Shown in pieces: positions 34,127-42,479 of a stretch of DNA of 64,000 nt (within the stretch, counting starts at the first letter, position 1; every line of letters begins with the position of its first letter). Both the position numbers and the translations under genes were made by a program. The notes under the pieces are model-generated. The model searched no databases, was not told the origin of the DNA, and saw only the letters and a list, made by a program, of their open reading frames with translations. The stretch covers positions 89,473 through 153,472 of the forward strand of contig ONJT01000012.1 in NCBI GenBank assembly GCA_900318245.1. The letters are read 5' to 3'. This DNA is from an uncultured Bacteroidales bacterium. GTDB lineage: Bacteria; Bacteroidota; Bacteroidia; Bacteroidales; Paludibacteraceae.

Positions 34127-34803
34127 TAGAATCCGAGCACCTTATCCAATTGCGCATGCAAATCCATTCCCTTCTTCTCCAACTCCTCTCGTACCGCATT
34201 TTTGGTCGCCTGTTTTGCCATCTCGCCATTATAGGCGATACGAACTAGAACTTCGTAGTTTTTGTTTTTAACTCGTCTGTACATCTCTGTAACAGGAATA
34301 ACACGACCGATGGATTGTGCGATAGAGTTTTTACTTGCCATAACGCTTTCCGTAATGGATGCGGCATCCTCAGGTGCTAATTGCTTATTGCCGACGGTGT
34401 TCTCAATAAGTGCGCTTACTTCAGTCTGAATCTGTCCTGCGAGGTTAGTAATTGCCAACGACATAGCAGCAGTCTTGGCTGCATCGTAGTTTTCTCCGAT
34501 TGAAGAAGCCTCACCCATAATATACTTCGGATAATTATTCTCATCGTATTCAAACTGCATCAAGTAACTTCTCTCTAATTGTTTCTCAATCGGAAGAGCA
34601 CCCGGCTTTACTTCCCATCCTTCTTTGATGTACTTCTTTGCGGCTTTTTTAGTTGTTTTGTCAACTCTGGCCTTCAACTCGCTTTTTGCTAATTTGCGAA
34701 TTTCCTGACGCTCCTTGTTGAGTTCTTTTTGCTCGTTTTTGTCGGCAAAAGCCAAACCACATGCAACGATTAAGGCCATTGCTACCATCATGATTTTTTT
34801 CAT
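34126..34803 (-). CDS. Exported LPP20-like protein
   Basis: 225 aa. Signal peptide 1-20 (ends GLAFA), then a charged helical linker and an LPP20-type domain. The characteristic AKTAAMSLAITNLAGQIQTEVSALIE cut is split between two helices at about residues 110-135. The family includes surface antigens that bind the outer membrane, and its function is unclear. It is the first gene of the caspase operon. No TAnnTTTG promoter lies in the 92 bases before it. The nearest is that of the RNA at 34896-35201. Confidence 0.72.
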   Translation of the reverse strand: MKKIMMVAMALIVACGLAFADKNEQKELNKERQEIRKLAKSELKARVDKTTKKAAKKYIKEGWEVKPGALPIEKQLERSYLMQFEYDENNYPKYIMGEASSIGENYDAAKTAAMSLAITNLAGQIQTEVSALIENTVGNKQLAPEDAASITESVMASKNSIAQSIGRVIPVTEMYRRVKNKNYEVLVRIAYNGEMAKQATKNAVREELEKKGMDLHAQLDKVLGF

Positions 34804-34895
34804 TGTTGTTTGATTTTTGGGGTTAATAATTATGGTTAACTTTCGTTTTATATAATTCTATATCTCGTTAATCCGATTTCTCGGAAAACATATAC

Positions 34896-34931
34896 AAAAA
34901 AAAGCGGGACTGCAATATTGCTGTTCCGCTT
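34896..34931 (-). terminator. Terminator of the structured RNA
   Basis: Stem 34931-34923 with 34910-34902 (one mismatch), inner GCAATATTGC palindrome, then eight U. It lies 92 bases before the LPP20-like gene. Readthrough could therefore control the caspase operon. Confidence 0.75.
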
Positions 34932-35201
34932 CTTGAGGCTCTGGTATTGCCTTTTGTTCCAAACAGCAACACCGTAGCCCACGCTGTATGTATATCATTA
35001 ATAAGGTACGCGATATGCGCACACGATGTATATACACACCATGGACATCTTAGTGTCGCAATGTTTTGGAACAATGAATTTACCAGATTCCAAGAAGCCA
35101 AAACAAAGCGCGTAAGACGCCTTTTTCAATATGTCCTGTATCTCCCGCCCGAAAGACATATTCCCTCAGCGCGGGCTCGATACGGCAAAACTTTCGTTTT
35201 G
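34896..35201 (-). ncRNA. Candidate structured RNA, about 306 nt
   Basis: Bounded by a consensus promoter (35207-35238) and a terminator (34896-34931). From the 5' end it has a GCAAAAC-GAAA-GTTTTGC hairpin (35202-35185). A pseudoknot follows: 35179-35183 pairs with 35138-35142, crossing 35155-35162 with 35128-35135. Then comes a 171-nt irregular rod (35098-34928) made of at least five aligned helices. These are 35091-35098/34928-34935, 35081-35087/34940-34946, 35062-35073/34955-34965, 35053-35059/34966-34972 and 35030-35039/34986-34995, two using G-U only possible in this strand. Rod length recalls 6S RNA but I found no diagnostic match. Confidence 0.6.
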
Positions 35202-35206
35202 CGCTG

Positions 35207-35238
35207 CAAAATTAATACTTTTTTTTGATATATGCAAA
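35207..35238 (-). promoter_or_regulatory. Promoter of the structured RNA
   Basis: Minus strand TTTG (35238-35235), 20 bases, TAATTTTG (35214-35207). Spacer sequence is the same as at 29279-29298. Confidence 0.75.
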
Positions 35239-35269
35239 AAAAATGTATGAATTTTATAAATTAATAAAA

Positions 35270-35294
35270 AAATCTGCACTTTTGATGCAGATTT
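35270..35294. terminator. Bidirectional hairpin before the RhuM remnant
   Basis: AAATCTGCA pairs with TGCAGATTT over a seven-base loop with A- and T-rich flanks. It probably once ended the transcript of the RhuM-like gene reading leftwards. Confidence 0.5.
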
Positions 35295-35318
35295 ATCATT
35301 TTTGTGGACTATAGCGGA

Positions 35319-35537
35319 TTATTTGTCACTATTAAGGGGGAATGTGGGCAACTGCTCGTATTCCTGACCTGTTGACCCCATATGTCGGAATTTCCGACAT
35401 ATGGTATTCATATCCAATTCTCCAGACTGATAGATATTTCTCAGGTGTTCTGTAATGGTTGACCGACCTTTGTCAAAAAGGATAGCAATCGCTTCTTGCG
35501 TTGCCCAGATAGACTCGTCTTGGTAGAAGACTTGTTT
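35319..35537 (-). pseudogene. RhuM-family fragment
   Basis: A 72-codon stop-to-stop frame reading DESIWATQEAIAILF, then DKGRSTITEHLRNIYQSGEL, then CRKFRHMG. This is the N-terminal helix-turn-helix part of RhuM-type virulence/mobile-element proteins. It lacks a start and the rest of the domain. Its codons contain a 27-bp near-perfect palindrome (35378-35404). Not functional as read. Confidence 0.6.
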
Positions 35538-35565
35538 TCAATTATGCAAATATATGTAGAAATAA

Positions 35566-35597
35566 TTTGGATATTTGCAGAAAAAGCAGTACTTTTG
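35566..35597 (+). promoter_or_regulatory. Promoter of the SprT-like gene
   Basis: TTTG at 35566-35569, 20 bases, TACTTTTG at 35590-35597. The first plausible start after it in the SprT frame is the GTG at 35625. Confidence 0.8.
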
Positions 35598-35624
35598 CAC
35601 CTGCAAAAAGCATCGATTTATTCC

Positions 35625-36032
35625 GTGAAGCCGACATTAGAATACATTCAGGCGCATTTTGACGCGTATAACCGGCAGTTTTTCGGCGGTCAGTTGCCGC
35701 CTTTGCCGATTAAACTGAGCCATGCCAAGGGATTTCTGGGCAAGGTGACGTTTGTGCGTCGGCGGCAGTGGTTATTCGGACCGTTCAGGAATGAGCATTT
35801 TGTGCTGCGCATCAATGTAAAGATCGATTTGCCGGAAGAAGTGGTACAAGACACCATCCTGCACGAGATGATTCATTATTCGATCGCCGTAAAGCAGATA
35901 CGCGACACCTCAGCGCACGGAAAACTCTTTCGGGCCGAGATGGCGCGTATCAATGCTGAGGGCAATCGACATATCCGGATTTCTTATCGGCTTTCGCCGG
36001 AACAAATTGCGGCAATTAGTCAATGTAAGTGA
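35625..36032 (+). CDS. SprT-like zinc metallopeptidase domain protein
   Basis: 135 aa from a GTG at 35625. The longer frame to 35496 runs through the promoter and the RhuM remnant. The HEMIH motif with the later SAHGKLFRAEM provides the SprT/Spartan-type zinc site. SprT-like proteins are linked to repair of DNA-protein crosslinks in eukaryotes. Bacterial roles are little known. Its last 17 bases overlap the next gene convergently. Confidence 0.78.
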   Translation: MKPTLEYIQAHFDAYNRQFFGGQLPPLPIKLSHAKGFLGKVTFVRRRQWLFGPFRNEHFVLRINVKIDLPEEVVQDTILHEMIHYSIAVKQIRDTSAHGKLFRAEMARINAEGNRHIRISYRLSPEQIAAISQCK

Positions 36033-36630
36033 CGTACGAGCCGCGGATGCATTTCCAACTGCCGTTGTTGAGGAGCGTTACATCGTCGCCATAGACGCCA
36101 TCGATCTTATCGCCGTCGCCATCCACGGCATACCAGTATTTGCCTTGCTTGATGAGAAAACAGCCGTTCCAGAACATGAGCGGACATTCGTCGGAATAAC
36201 AATCCACCTTACGGCCGGAACAATGGTATATATCCCAATAGCCGGAACCGCGTTGGAGCGTCACATAGTCGAACGGGAAGTAATAGATGGCTTTGCCGTA
36301 GATGCCGCTCACGAGATCTCCGTCTTCATCGGCCAGATACCATGTATTTCCTCGTCTGACGCGGTAATAGCCGTTGTAGAGAAGGTTAATCTCGTCGCCA
36401 TAAAGGATGGACGATGAACCGCGGTAGATGTATATCCTACTGCCGGAAGTCTTCACATAGCAGCCATTCCATAGATCCTGGTAGTTATCCGTACAATCTA
36501 CAGATTTGCGGGTTGTCACTTCATGGCCGGTGTCCTCGAAATACAGGTTATACTTGTCGGACACCACATACTGCGCGGACATCGAGACCGCGGCAAGAAG
36601 GGCTACTATGAAGGAATAAAAACGTTTCAT
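36016..36630 (-). CDS. Exported WG-repeat-like protein
   Basis: 204 aa from the ATG at 36630 (a TTG six bases upstream is less likely). Signal peptide 1-20 ends in SMSAQ. The mature part has several repeats with aromatic and glycine pattern (LWNGCYVKTSG, LYNGYYRVRRGNTWYLAD, FWNGCFLIKQGKYWYAVD), spaced about 40-45 residues. This is typical of WG/beta-hairpin repeat proteins on the Bacteroidota surface. Partner and function unknown. Confidence 0.68.
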   Translation of the reverse strand: MKRFYSFIVALLAAVSMSAQYVVSDKYNLYFEDTGHEVTTRKSVDCTDNYQDLWNGCYVKTSGSRIYIYRGSSSILYGDEINLLYNGYYRVRRGNTWYLADEDGDLVSGIYGKAIYYFPFDYVTLQRGSGYWDIYHCSGRKVDCYSDECPLMFWNGCFLIKQGKYWYAVDGDGDKIDGVYGDDVTLLNNGSWKCIRGSYVTYID

Positions 36631-36656
36631 ACCCAAAGTCCTACAAGTATCGTGCC

Positions 36657-36678
36657 AAAAAAGCGGGGCAAAAGCCCC
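36657..36678 (-). terminator. Terminator of the V-ATPase to DUF456 operon
   Basis: Minus strand GGGGC/GCCCC stem (36678-36674 with 36669-36665), then GC and six U (36662-36657). It lies directly after the DUF456 stop. Confidence 0.8.
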
Positions 36679-36684
36679 ACCAGT

Positions 36685-37182
36685 TTACCATATTGCTTGT
36701 ATCAGCGCGAGCGTCATAAGGCCGCAGGCAATGAGTTTGATGATTGTACCAAACAGGATGCCAATGAAACTACCCCAGCCTGCCCGAAGGGCAGCAGAGA
36801 GGGCTTTGTCGGTTATTTGTCCATGCAGCGCGACAGGTATCAGTTCAAAGAGGATAGCACCTACCAGTGGGCCGAGGATGACACCAAAAGCGCCGAAGAA
36901 AAGGCCTACAAAGACGCCTATCGTACTTCCCCATACGCCCCATTTTGTGCCGCCAAACTGCTTCGTACCCCAAGCAGGAACAACATAATCCAGCACGGAG
37001 ATAACTATCGTGACAATTCCCCAGACTAGCAGGAATTTCCAACTGAAGTCCACATACTCCGTAGCTTGCGCAACCCAAAGGCCGGCATAGGCTATCGGCG
37101 TGCCCGGAAGACCGGGCACTATACAACCGATAATACCTATCAGCATCAAGATAAATGCTATAACAAGAAGTGCGATATCCAT
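36685..37182 (-). CDS. DUF456 membrane protein
   Basis: 165 aa, almost entirely hydrophobic with five or six helices. PGLPGTPIAYAG near the N terminus and the glycine-rich FVGLFFGAFGVILGPLVGA are family hallmarks. Function is not established. The gene starts two bases after ferritin ends and closes the long operon. Confidence 0.82.
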   Translation of the reverse strand: MDIALLVIAFILMLIGIIGCIVPGLPGTPIAYAGLWVAQATEYVDFSWKFLLVWGIVTIVISVLDYVVPAWGTKQFGGTKWGVWGSTIGVFVGLFFGAFGVILGPLVGAILFELIPVALHGQITDKALSAALRAGWGSFIGILFGTIIKLIACGLMTLALIQAIW

Positions 37183-37184
37183 GC

Positions 37185-37706
37185 TTATGCCTTAGGAGCT
37201 AAGGGTGAAGGCGTCGCATACACGCGGGCAGCGAGTTCCTGATCAAGAACATAGAGTCCGTAGGAATTGCCGTCCAAGAGTTTGAGTTTGTTGATGATGT
37301 CCACGGCATTTTCTTCCTCTTCCACCTGCTCGTCGATGAACCATTGGAGACGGCTCTGAGCGGCAAAATCTTTCTCATCTACGGCAATCTGCATAAGATT
37401 GTTGATGAGAGAGGTCACTTGCTGCTCGTGCTTGTACGTAGCCTCGAAAGCAGCAAGCGGAGATGCCCATTCCGTCTCCACCGCATCAATCGCCTTCAGC
37501 AGCACACGGCCACCACGGCTGATGAGGTAGTTGTAGAAAATCTGCGCATGGTCTTGCTCCTCCTTGAATTGGATGAAGAACCAGTTCGCCATGCCGGCAA
37601 AACCTTTGTCTTGGCAATAAGCAGACATACTGAGGTATAAATACGCCGACCACATCTCGGCATTGATTTGGGCGTTAATAGCGTCCTCTAAACGTTTGGA
37701 AATCAT
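37185..37706 (-). CDS. ftnA: Ferritin
   Basis: 173 aa non-haem ferritin. The four-helix bundle supplies ferroxidase residues in AEMWSAYLYLSMSAY, FKEEQDHAQIFYNYL and the later EQVEEEENA. It stores iron as ferric mineral and protects against peroxide. Position between pfkA and DUF456, at the far end of the V-ATPase operon, gives no clue to regulation, and no Fur-like box was identified. Confidence 0.93.
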   Translation of the reverse strand: MISKRLEDAINAQINAEMWSAYLYLSMSAYCQDKGFAGMANWFFIQFKEEQDHAQIFYNYLISRGGRVLLKAIDAVETEWASPLAAFEATYKHEQQVTSLINNLMQIAVDEKDFAAQSRLQWFIDEQVEEEENAVDIINKLKLLDGNSYGLYVLDQELAARVYATPSPLAPKA

Positions 37707-37737
37707 AATGATAATGTTTAAAGTTTAATTTTTGTAA

Positions 37738-38712
37738 TTATATACTTAGGGTGAGAAGGGCTTGCCATGAGTCTTCCTTGACATCCTTTTTCTGATGAAT
37801 GGCCTTACTCAGGGGAATGAGTACTATGTCATCATTCTGGATACCAACCATGACGTTGCGCTGGCCGTCCAACAGGGCTTGTACAGCAGCTACGCCCATT
37901 CGGGAAGCCAGAATGCGATCGTAGGCCGAAGGACTTCCACCGCGCTGTAAATGGCCAAGCACCGTGACACGCGTCGAGAACTCCGGATGGATCTTCTCAA
38001 TCATCTTCGCTACGGTCGCTGCACCGCCTTCTACGGCATGTTCCTGGACTAAGATGATGGATGAGTTCTTGGTCTTGCGTTTTCCGCTACCGATGGCTTC
38101 TTCGATCTGCTCTTTAACCGCCTTGCGCTCCGGGATGATAGCTGCTTCACAGCCTCCGGCAATCGCCGCATTGAGCGTCAGGAAGCCCGCATCACGGCCC
38201 ATGACTTCCACCAGGAATACGCGCTCGTGCGAGGTAGCGGTGTCACGCAGTTTGTCAATGCACTCGGTGATCGTACTGAGCGAGGTGTCGTAACCAATCG
38301 TGGCGTCTGTGCCCCAGAGATCATTGTCGATCGTACCCGGCAGACCAATCACCGGCACGTCATACTCCTGCGCAAAGAGCCGGCCACCCGTGAAGGTGCC
38401 ATCTCCGCCGATAACGACGAGTGCGTCTATCTGCTCCTTCTGAATGGTCTTAAACGCTTGTTTGCGGCCTTCGGGCGTCTGGAACTCCAAACAACGCGCG
38501 GACTTGAGGATGGTTCCGCCGCGTTGGATAATACCTGACACATCTTGGGAAGTAAAACTCTTTACTTCGCCGTCTATAAGACCTTTGTAGCCACGATAAA
38601 TGGCTTTCACTTGCAGTCCTTGCGCGATAGCTGCACGTGTCACCGCACGGATGGCTGCATTCATTCCCGGAGCATCTCCTCCGGAAGTTAATACACCAAT
38701 TGTTTTGATCAT
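37738..38712 (-). CDS. pfkA: ATP-dependent 6-phosphofructokinase
   Basis: 324 aa. The N-terminal [15 protein letters not shown], the GGDGTFTGG loop and [19 protein letters not shown] (catalytic Asp in the last) are those of bacterial ATP-PFK. GGDGT with a Gly rather than Asp after the loop supports ATP rather than pyrophosphate use. It commits fructose-6-phosphate to glycolysis. Confidence 0.95.
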   Translation of the reverse strand: MIKTIGVLTSGGDAPGMNAAIRAVTRAAIAQGLQVKAIYRGYKGLIDGEVKSFTSQDVSGIIQRGGTILKSARCLEFQTPEGRKQAFKTIQKEQIDALVVIGGDGTFTGGRLFAQEYDVPVIGLPGTIDNDLWGTDATIGYDTSLSTITECIDKLRDTATSHERVFLVEVMGRDAGFLTLNAAIAGGCEAAIIPERKAVKEQIEEAIGSGKRKTKNSSIILVQEHAVEGGAATVAKMIEKIHPEFSTRVTVLGHLQRGGSPSAYDRILASRMGVAAVQALLDGQRNVMVGIQNDDIVLIPLSKAIHQKKDVKEDSWQALLTLSI

Positions 38713-38757
38713 TGTTAATGTTTAGTGAATGAGAGAATTAATGAGTGAGTGAATTAG
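38713..38757. repeat. GTGAATGAGAG-type mini-repeat
   Basis: Units TAGTGAATGAG, AGAATTAATGAG and TGAGTGAATTAG fill the gap between fabD and pfkA and reach into the fabD stop. A related repeat is seen at 12905-12936. Confidence 0.55.
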
Positions 38758-39626
38758 CCCACCTGCACTTCTGGATTAATCTTCCGAATCAGTCCTTTAA
38801 GGACGTCTCCCGGGCCAAACTCATAGAACTCTGTTGCGCCATCCGCAATCATATTTTGCACCGACTGCGTCCAGCGAACGGGGGCTGTGAGTTGTTTGAG
38901 AAGGTTTTCGCGGATAATTTCCGGTTCAATTTCTGCTTTTGCAGAGACATTCTGATAGATTGGGCAGAAGGGTTTTCTGAACTCCGTTTTGAGGATCGCA
39001 GCCTTCAGTTCTTCGGCTGCGGGTGCCATGAGCGGAGAGTGGAAAGCACCTCCTACGGGGAGACGCAGCGCACGGCGTGCACCGGCTTCCTTGAGTGCCA
39101 CACAAGCGGCATCAACCGCTTCTATCTCACCGGAGATAACGACTTGTCCCGGGCAGTTGAAGTTAGCGGCAACTACTACCCCATCCTTCTGCTCTTGGCA
39201 AATCGCATCAACCTGTTCGTCGGGCAGACCAAGTACGGCTGCCATCGTTCCGGGATTTGCCTCGCACGCAGCCTGCATCGCCTGTGCGCGCGCGCTCACT
39301 AATAATAAGGCGTCTTCAAAACGCAGAGCGCCGCACGCTACGAGCGCGCTGAACTCACCCAGACTATGTCCGGCAACCATGTGCGGCGTCTCAATCGTCA
39401 TAAGACGTTGTGCTACTACCGAGTGCAAGAAGACAGCGGGTTGCGTCACTTTGGTCTGTTTGAGGTCCTCTGCTGTGCCTTCGAACATCACATCGGTAAG
39501 CGAGAAGCCAAGCAGCCTATTGGCTGCCTGACACATCTCGCGTGCCTCTACATGCGCATCGTAGAGATCTTTGCACATACCCGGGAATTGGCTACCCTGC
39601 CCCGGGAAAACGAATGCTTTTGTCAT
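38754..39626 (-). CDS. fabD: Malonyl-CoA:ACP transacylase
   Basis: 290 aa. VFPGQGSQFPGM at the N terminus, the nucleophile elbow GHSLGEF and the downstream GGAFHSPLM with the active histidine are clear. It loads malonate on ACP for fatty acid synthesis. It begins three bases after the V-ATPase K gene and shares its transcript, an unusual pairing with no obvious functional reason. Confidence 0.95.
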   Translation of the reverse strand: MTKAFVFPGQGSQFPGMCKDLYDAHVEAREMCQAANRLLGFSLTDVMFEGTAEDLKQTKVTQPAVFLHSVVAQRLMTIETPHMVAGHSLGEFSALVACGALRFEDALLLVSARAQAMQAACEANPGTMAAVLGLPDEQVDAICQEQKDGVVVAANFNCPGQVVISGEIEAVDAACVALKEAGARRALRLPVGGAFHSPLMAPAAEELKAAILKTEFRKPFCPIYQNVSAKAEIEPEIIRENLLKQLTAPVRWTQSVQNMIADGATEFYEFGPGDVLKGLIRKINPEVQVG

Positions 39627-39628
39627 GA

Positions 39629-40117
<489 letters not shown>

Positions 40118-40123
40118 TTATTA

Positions 40124-41884
40124 TTATTTCTTAAAAGGTTTATACTCTTTTCCTCCTCCTTCGAAACCGGCGTTCTTGTAGAACTCAACGAAGGTAAGAC
40201 GCATCGGGTGTACTACCGATGATATGAGACACAGCGCGAAGTTCAGCGAGTGGCCGAATACCAGAATGAGCAGTGTCGGCAACCATCCTATCCAGCCCGG
40301 CAGAGATCCTCCGGCCTGCAAAGCCAAGGCATTGAAGACATTTCCGAGAATACCTCCGGCGAGACCCAGCGCGAACAGACGGATATAACTGAGCACATCG
40401 CCCAAGAGTCCGCTGACCATGTTATACGTTCCCCAGAGACCTCCGCCCAGATTGAGGAGCAGGATCTTCCGATCCGGGTCTTTGTAGAACAATATGAACA
40501 ATGCGCAGAGACCCAATATACCATAAATGGTATATAGACCGATCGTATTCAGTGAACCGGCAAGGGCAAACCATACGATAAGTGTCACAAGGGCTACCAG
40601 CCAAGCGCAGTCATAGGCTGCATACTTAAAGCCGTCACGGAGCGTGATCTTCACCACCTTAAAGCCCATTGCAAAGAGGATTTGGAAGATACCGATGAGG
40701 ATAGCAAAGACCATCATCGGGTGGTATGCGCCGCCCATGAAATGCACGGTTGCATTGGTCTCGGTAATGAAATACTGCTTGACAGGCGCAAGCACAGCTA
40801 CTTCTTCGAGGTTGATACCGAAGAACATACCCGTGAGGATACCTACGACCATAGTCGTGATACCCATAAAGACGCCCAGCCAACCCCACTCTTTGAGTTT
40901 CGGAGCCTTGAGGATGACCGCAAGTCCTGCGAGGAGGACTACCAAGCCATAACCGCCATCTCCCAAACAGAGACCGAAGAAGAGCATGAAGAACGGCGCA
41001 AAGAACGGCGTCGGGTCTATCTCTGCGTAGTTCGGCAAGGAATAGAGCCGCGTGATAGGTTCAAACAAGCGCGTGTAGAAGTTATTCTTCAACTCAATCG
41101 GCGTATTATCCTCTTTGCTTGGTTCTTCCGCCTCGTAATAAACCTGCGCGGATTCGAGCATCTCGTTGAGTGCGGGTTCTTTGTCTATCGGACAGAAACC
41201 CTCGATGAGGCATAACGCGCCATCGGCCAGTTTGTCCGTTGAGAGTTGCACGCGCTGCCAGTCTATTTGCTGACGTGCCTCGACGAGTTGAGCCTTTATA
41301 TCCTCGATATTTGCCTTCTGCCAAGCCTCTATGCGGCCGTTGGCGGCTGCGAGCAGACCATTGAGGTGCTCCACTTCCTGCAACCACTGTTTCTCCGATT
41401 TCTCGGGTTGAGCGATCTCGGTGACAGGCAATTCGGAATAATCCGAATTTTCCGAACACTCCGAAACAGCCACGAAGTACGTCTTGCCTTCTTTCTCATT
41501 CACCTTAATACCCCATCCTTCCTCGAAGGATTTGCTCGAGCACTGGAAGAACCGAAGGGTATAACCGGCTTCTTTGAGGGCTTCGATACGCGCGGCATCG
41601 AAATCGCCCCATACTGCAGCCTGTTTGGCGGCTTCCTGCGCAGCAGCGATACGTTCCTCGACCGCCGTGCGCTCTTGAATCAATTGATCCGGCGCACCTT
41701 GCGCAAGCAAGTGACGCAGTTCATCCTCGTGCTGAAGGGCAGCCTGCAAGTCCTCGTTGTCTTCGATAAGACCTGCTGCCTTCTCGGTGATATGTACGAC
41801 GCCCAGGTCGCGTAATTGCGTTAAGAAAGTGTCGTAGTCACGATGGAATACCAAGAAGGTATATTTCTTCATCTTACTAATCAT
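40124..41884 (-). CDS. ntpI: V-type ATPase subunit I (a)
   Basis: 586 aa. A cytoplasmic coiled-coil half (about 1-300) is followed by about eight membrane helices in the C-terminal half, starting at FFAPFFMLFFGLCLGDGGYG. It provides the ion half-channels against the K ring. The start at 41884 overlaps the subunit D stop by eight bases. The ATG at 41872 (MKKYTFLVFH) is an equally good start. Confidence 0.93.
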   Translation of the reverse strand: MISKMKKYTFLVFHRDYDTFLTQLRDLGVVHITEKAAGLIEDNEDLQAALQHEDELRHLLAQGAPDQLIQERTAVEERIAAAQEAAKQAAVWGDFDAARIEALKEAGYTLRFFQCSSKSFEEGWGIKVNEKEGKTYFVAVSECSENSDYSELPVTEIAQPEKSEKQWLQEVEHLNGLLAAANGRIEAWQKANIEDIKAQLVEARQQIDWQRVQLSTDKLADGALCLIEGFCPIDKEPALNEMLESAQVYYEAEEPSKEDNTPIELKNNFYTRLFEPITRLYSLPNYAEIDPTPFFAPFFMLFFGLCLGDGGYGLVVLLAGLAVILKAPKLKEWGWLGVFMGITTMVVGILTGMFFGINLEEVAVLAPVKQYFITETNATVHFMGGAYHPMMVFAILIGIFQILFAMGFKVVKITLRDGFKYAAYDCAWLVALVTLIVWFALAGSLNTIGLYTIYGILGLCALFILFYKDPDRKILLLNLGGGLWGTYNMVSGLLGDVLSYIRLFALGLAGGILGNVFNALALQAGGSLPGWIGWLPTLLILVFGHSLNFALCLISSVVHPMRLTFVEFYKNAGFEGGGKEYKPFKK

Positions 41885-42476
41885 CGCTCTGTCCTCCTTT
41901 CTTTGCTTTTACGATCTTCTGGCTGGACTTATTGAGGTTCTCCTCGTCCTCCATGAAGCGCTTGATCTTACGAATCGCGTCTTGGTAACCCGGGATCTGT
42001 ACTTTCTCAAAGAGGTTCACTTTCTGCGTGGTTTTCTTACGCGCATACTCAAGCAAATCCACTTTGCGCCGCACAAACTCCTGCCGGATACCTACGTCCG
42101 CTATCGTTTTGAGTTGGTCAAAGCCGTCGGCGAACCATTTCGGACTTGAGAAGAGTGAGAACTCTTTGGTCGTGTAGACCACTTCATCCAACACGGGAAC
42201 ACGTACGCCGGCAATCTTTTTAATCGACATACGCACGTCATCCACGTGAATGAGTGAAGTGTCAAACTCGCCCCAAAGCGCTATCATCTGGTTATAGTCC
42301 TTGATGCGGCGCTCGACTTCTTTATCCAAGTCCTCGAGTTCTTTCTTTGCCTTCTTCACTTCGAGACGTAAGGCCGTCTCTTTGCTTTGCAAAGTAGGCA
42401 AAGTTCGTTGCCGCATCTTGAGGTCCTTCTCCAGGCTCTGCAACGATGTTTTATTGAATTGATACGTTATAGCCAT
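41877..42476 (-). CDS. ntpD: V-type ATPase subunit D
   Basis: 199 aa central stalk subunit. Long coiled coils at both ends (KTSLQSLEKDLKMRQRTLP and the C-terminal ARKKTTQKVNLFEKVQIP) flank a short globular part. It turns inside the A3B3 head and transmits torque to the rotor. Confidence 0.93.
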   Translation of the reverse strand: MAITYQFNKTSLQSLEKDLKMRQRTLPTLQSKETALRLEVKKAKKELEDLDKEVERRIKDYNQMIALWGEFDTSLIHVDDVRMSIKKIAGVRVPVLDEVVYTTKEFSLFSSPKWFADGFDQLKTIADVGIRQEFVRRKVDLLEYARKKTTQKVNLFEKVQIPGYQDAIRKIKRFMEDEENLNKSSQKIVKAKKGGQSDD

Positions 42477-42479
42477 AAT

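Noticed and set aside
34868-35101. 77-codon minus-strand frame inside the structured RNA
   Set aside because: Starts with TTG, has no family likeness, and lies on the paired arms of the RNA between a promoter and a terminator.
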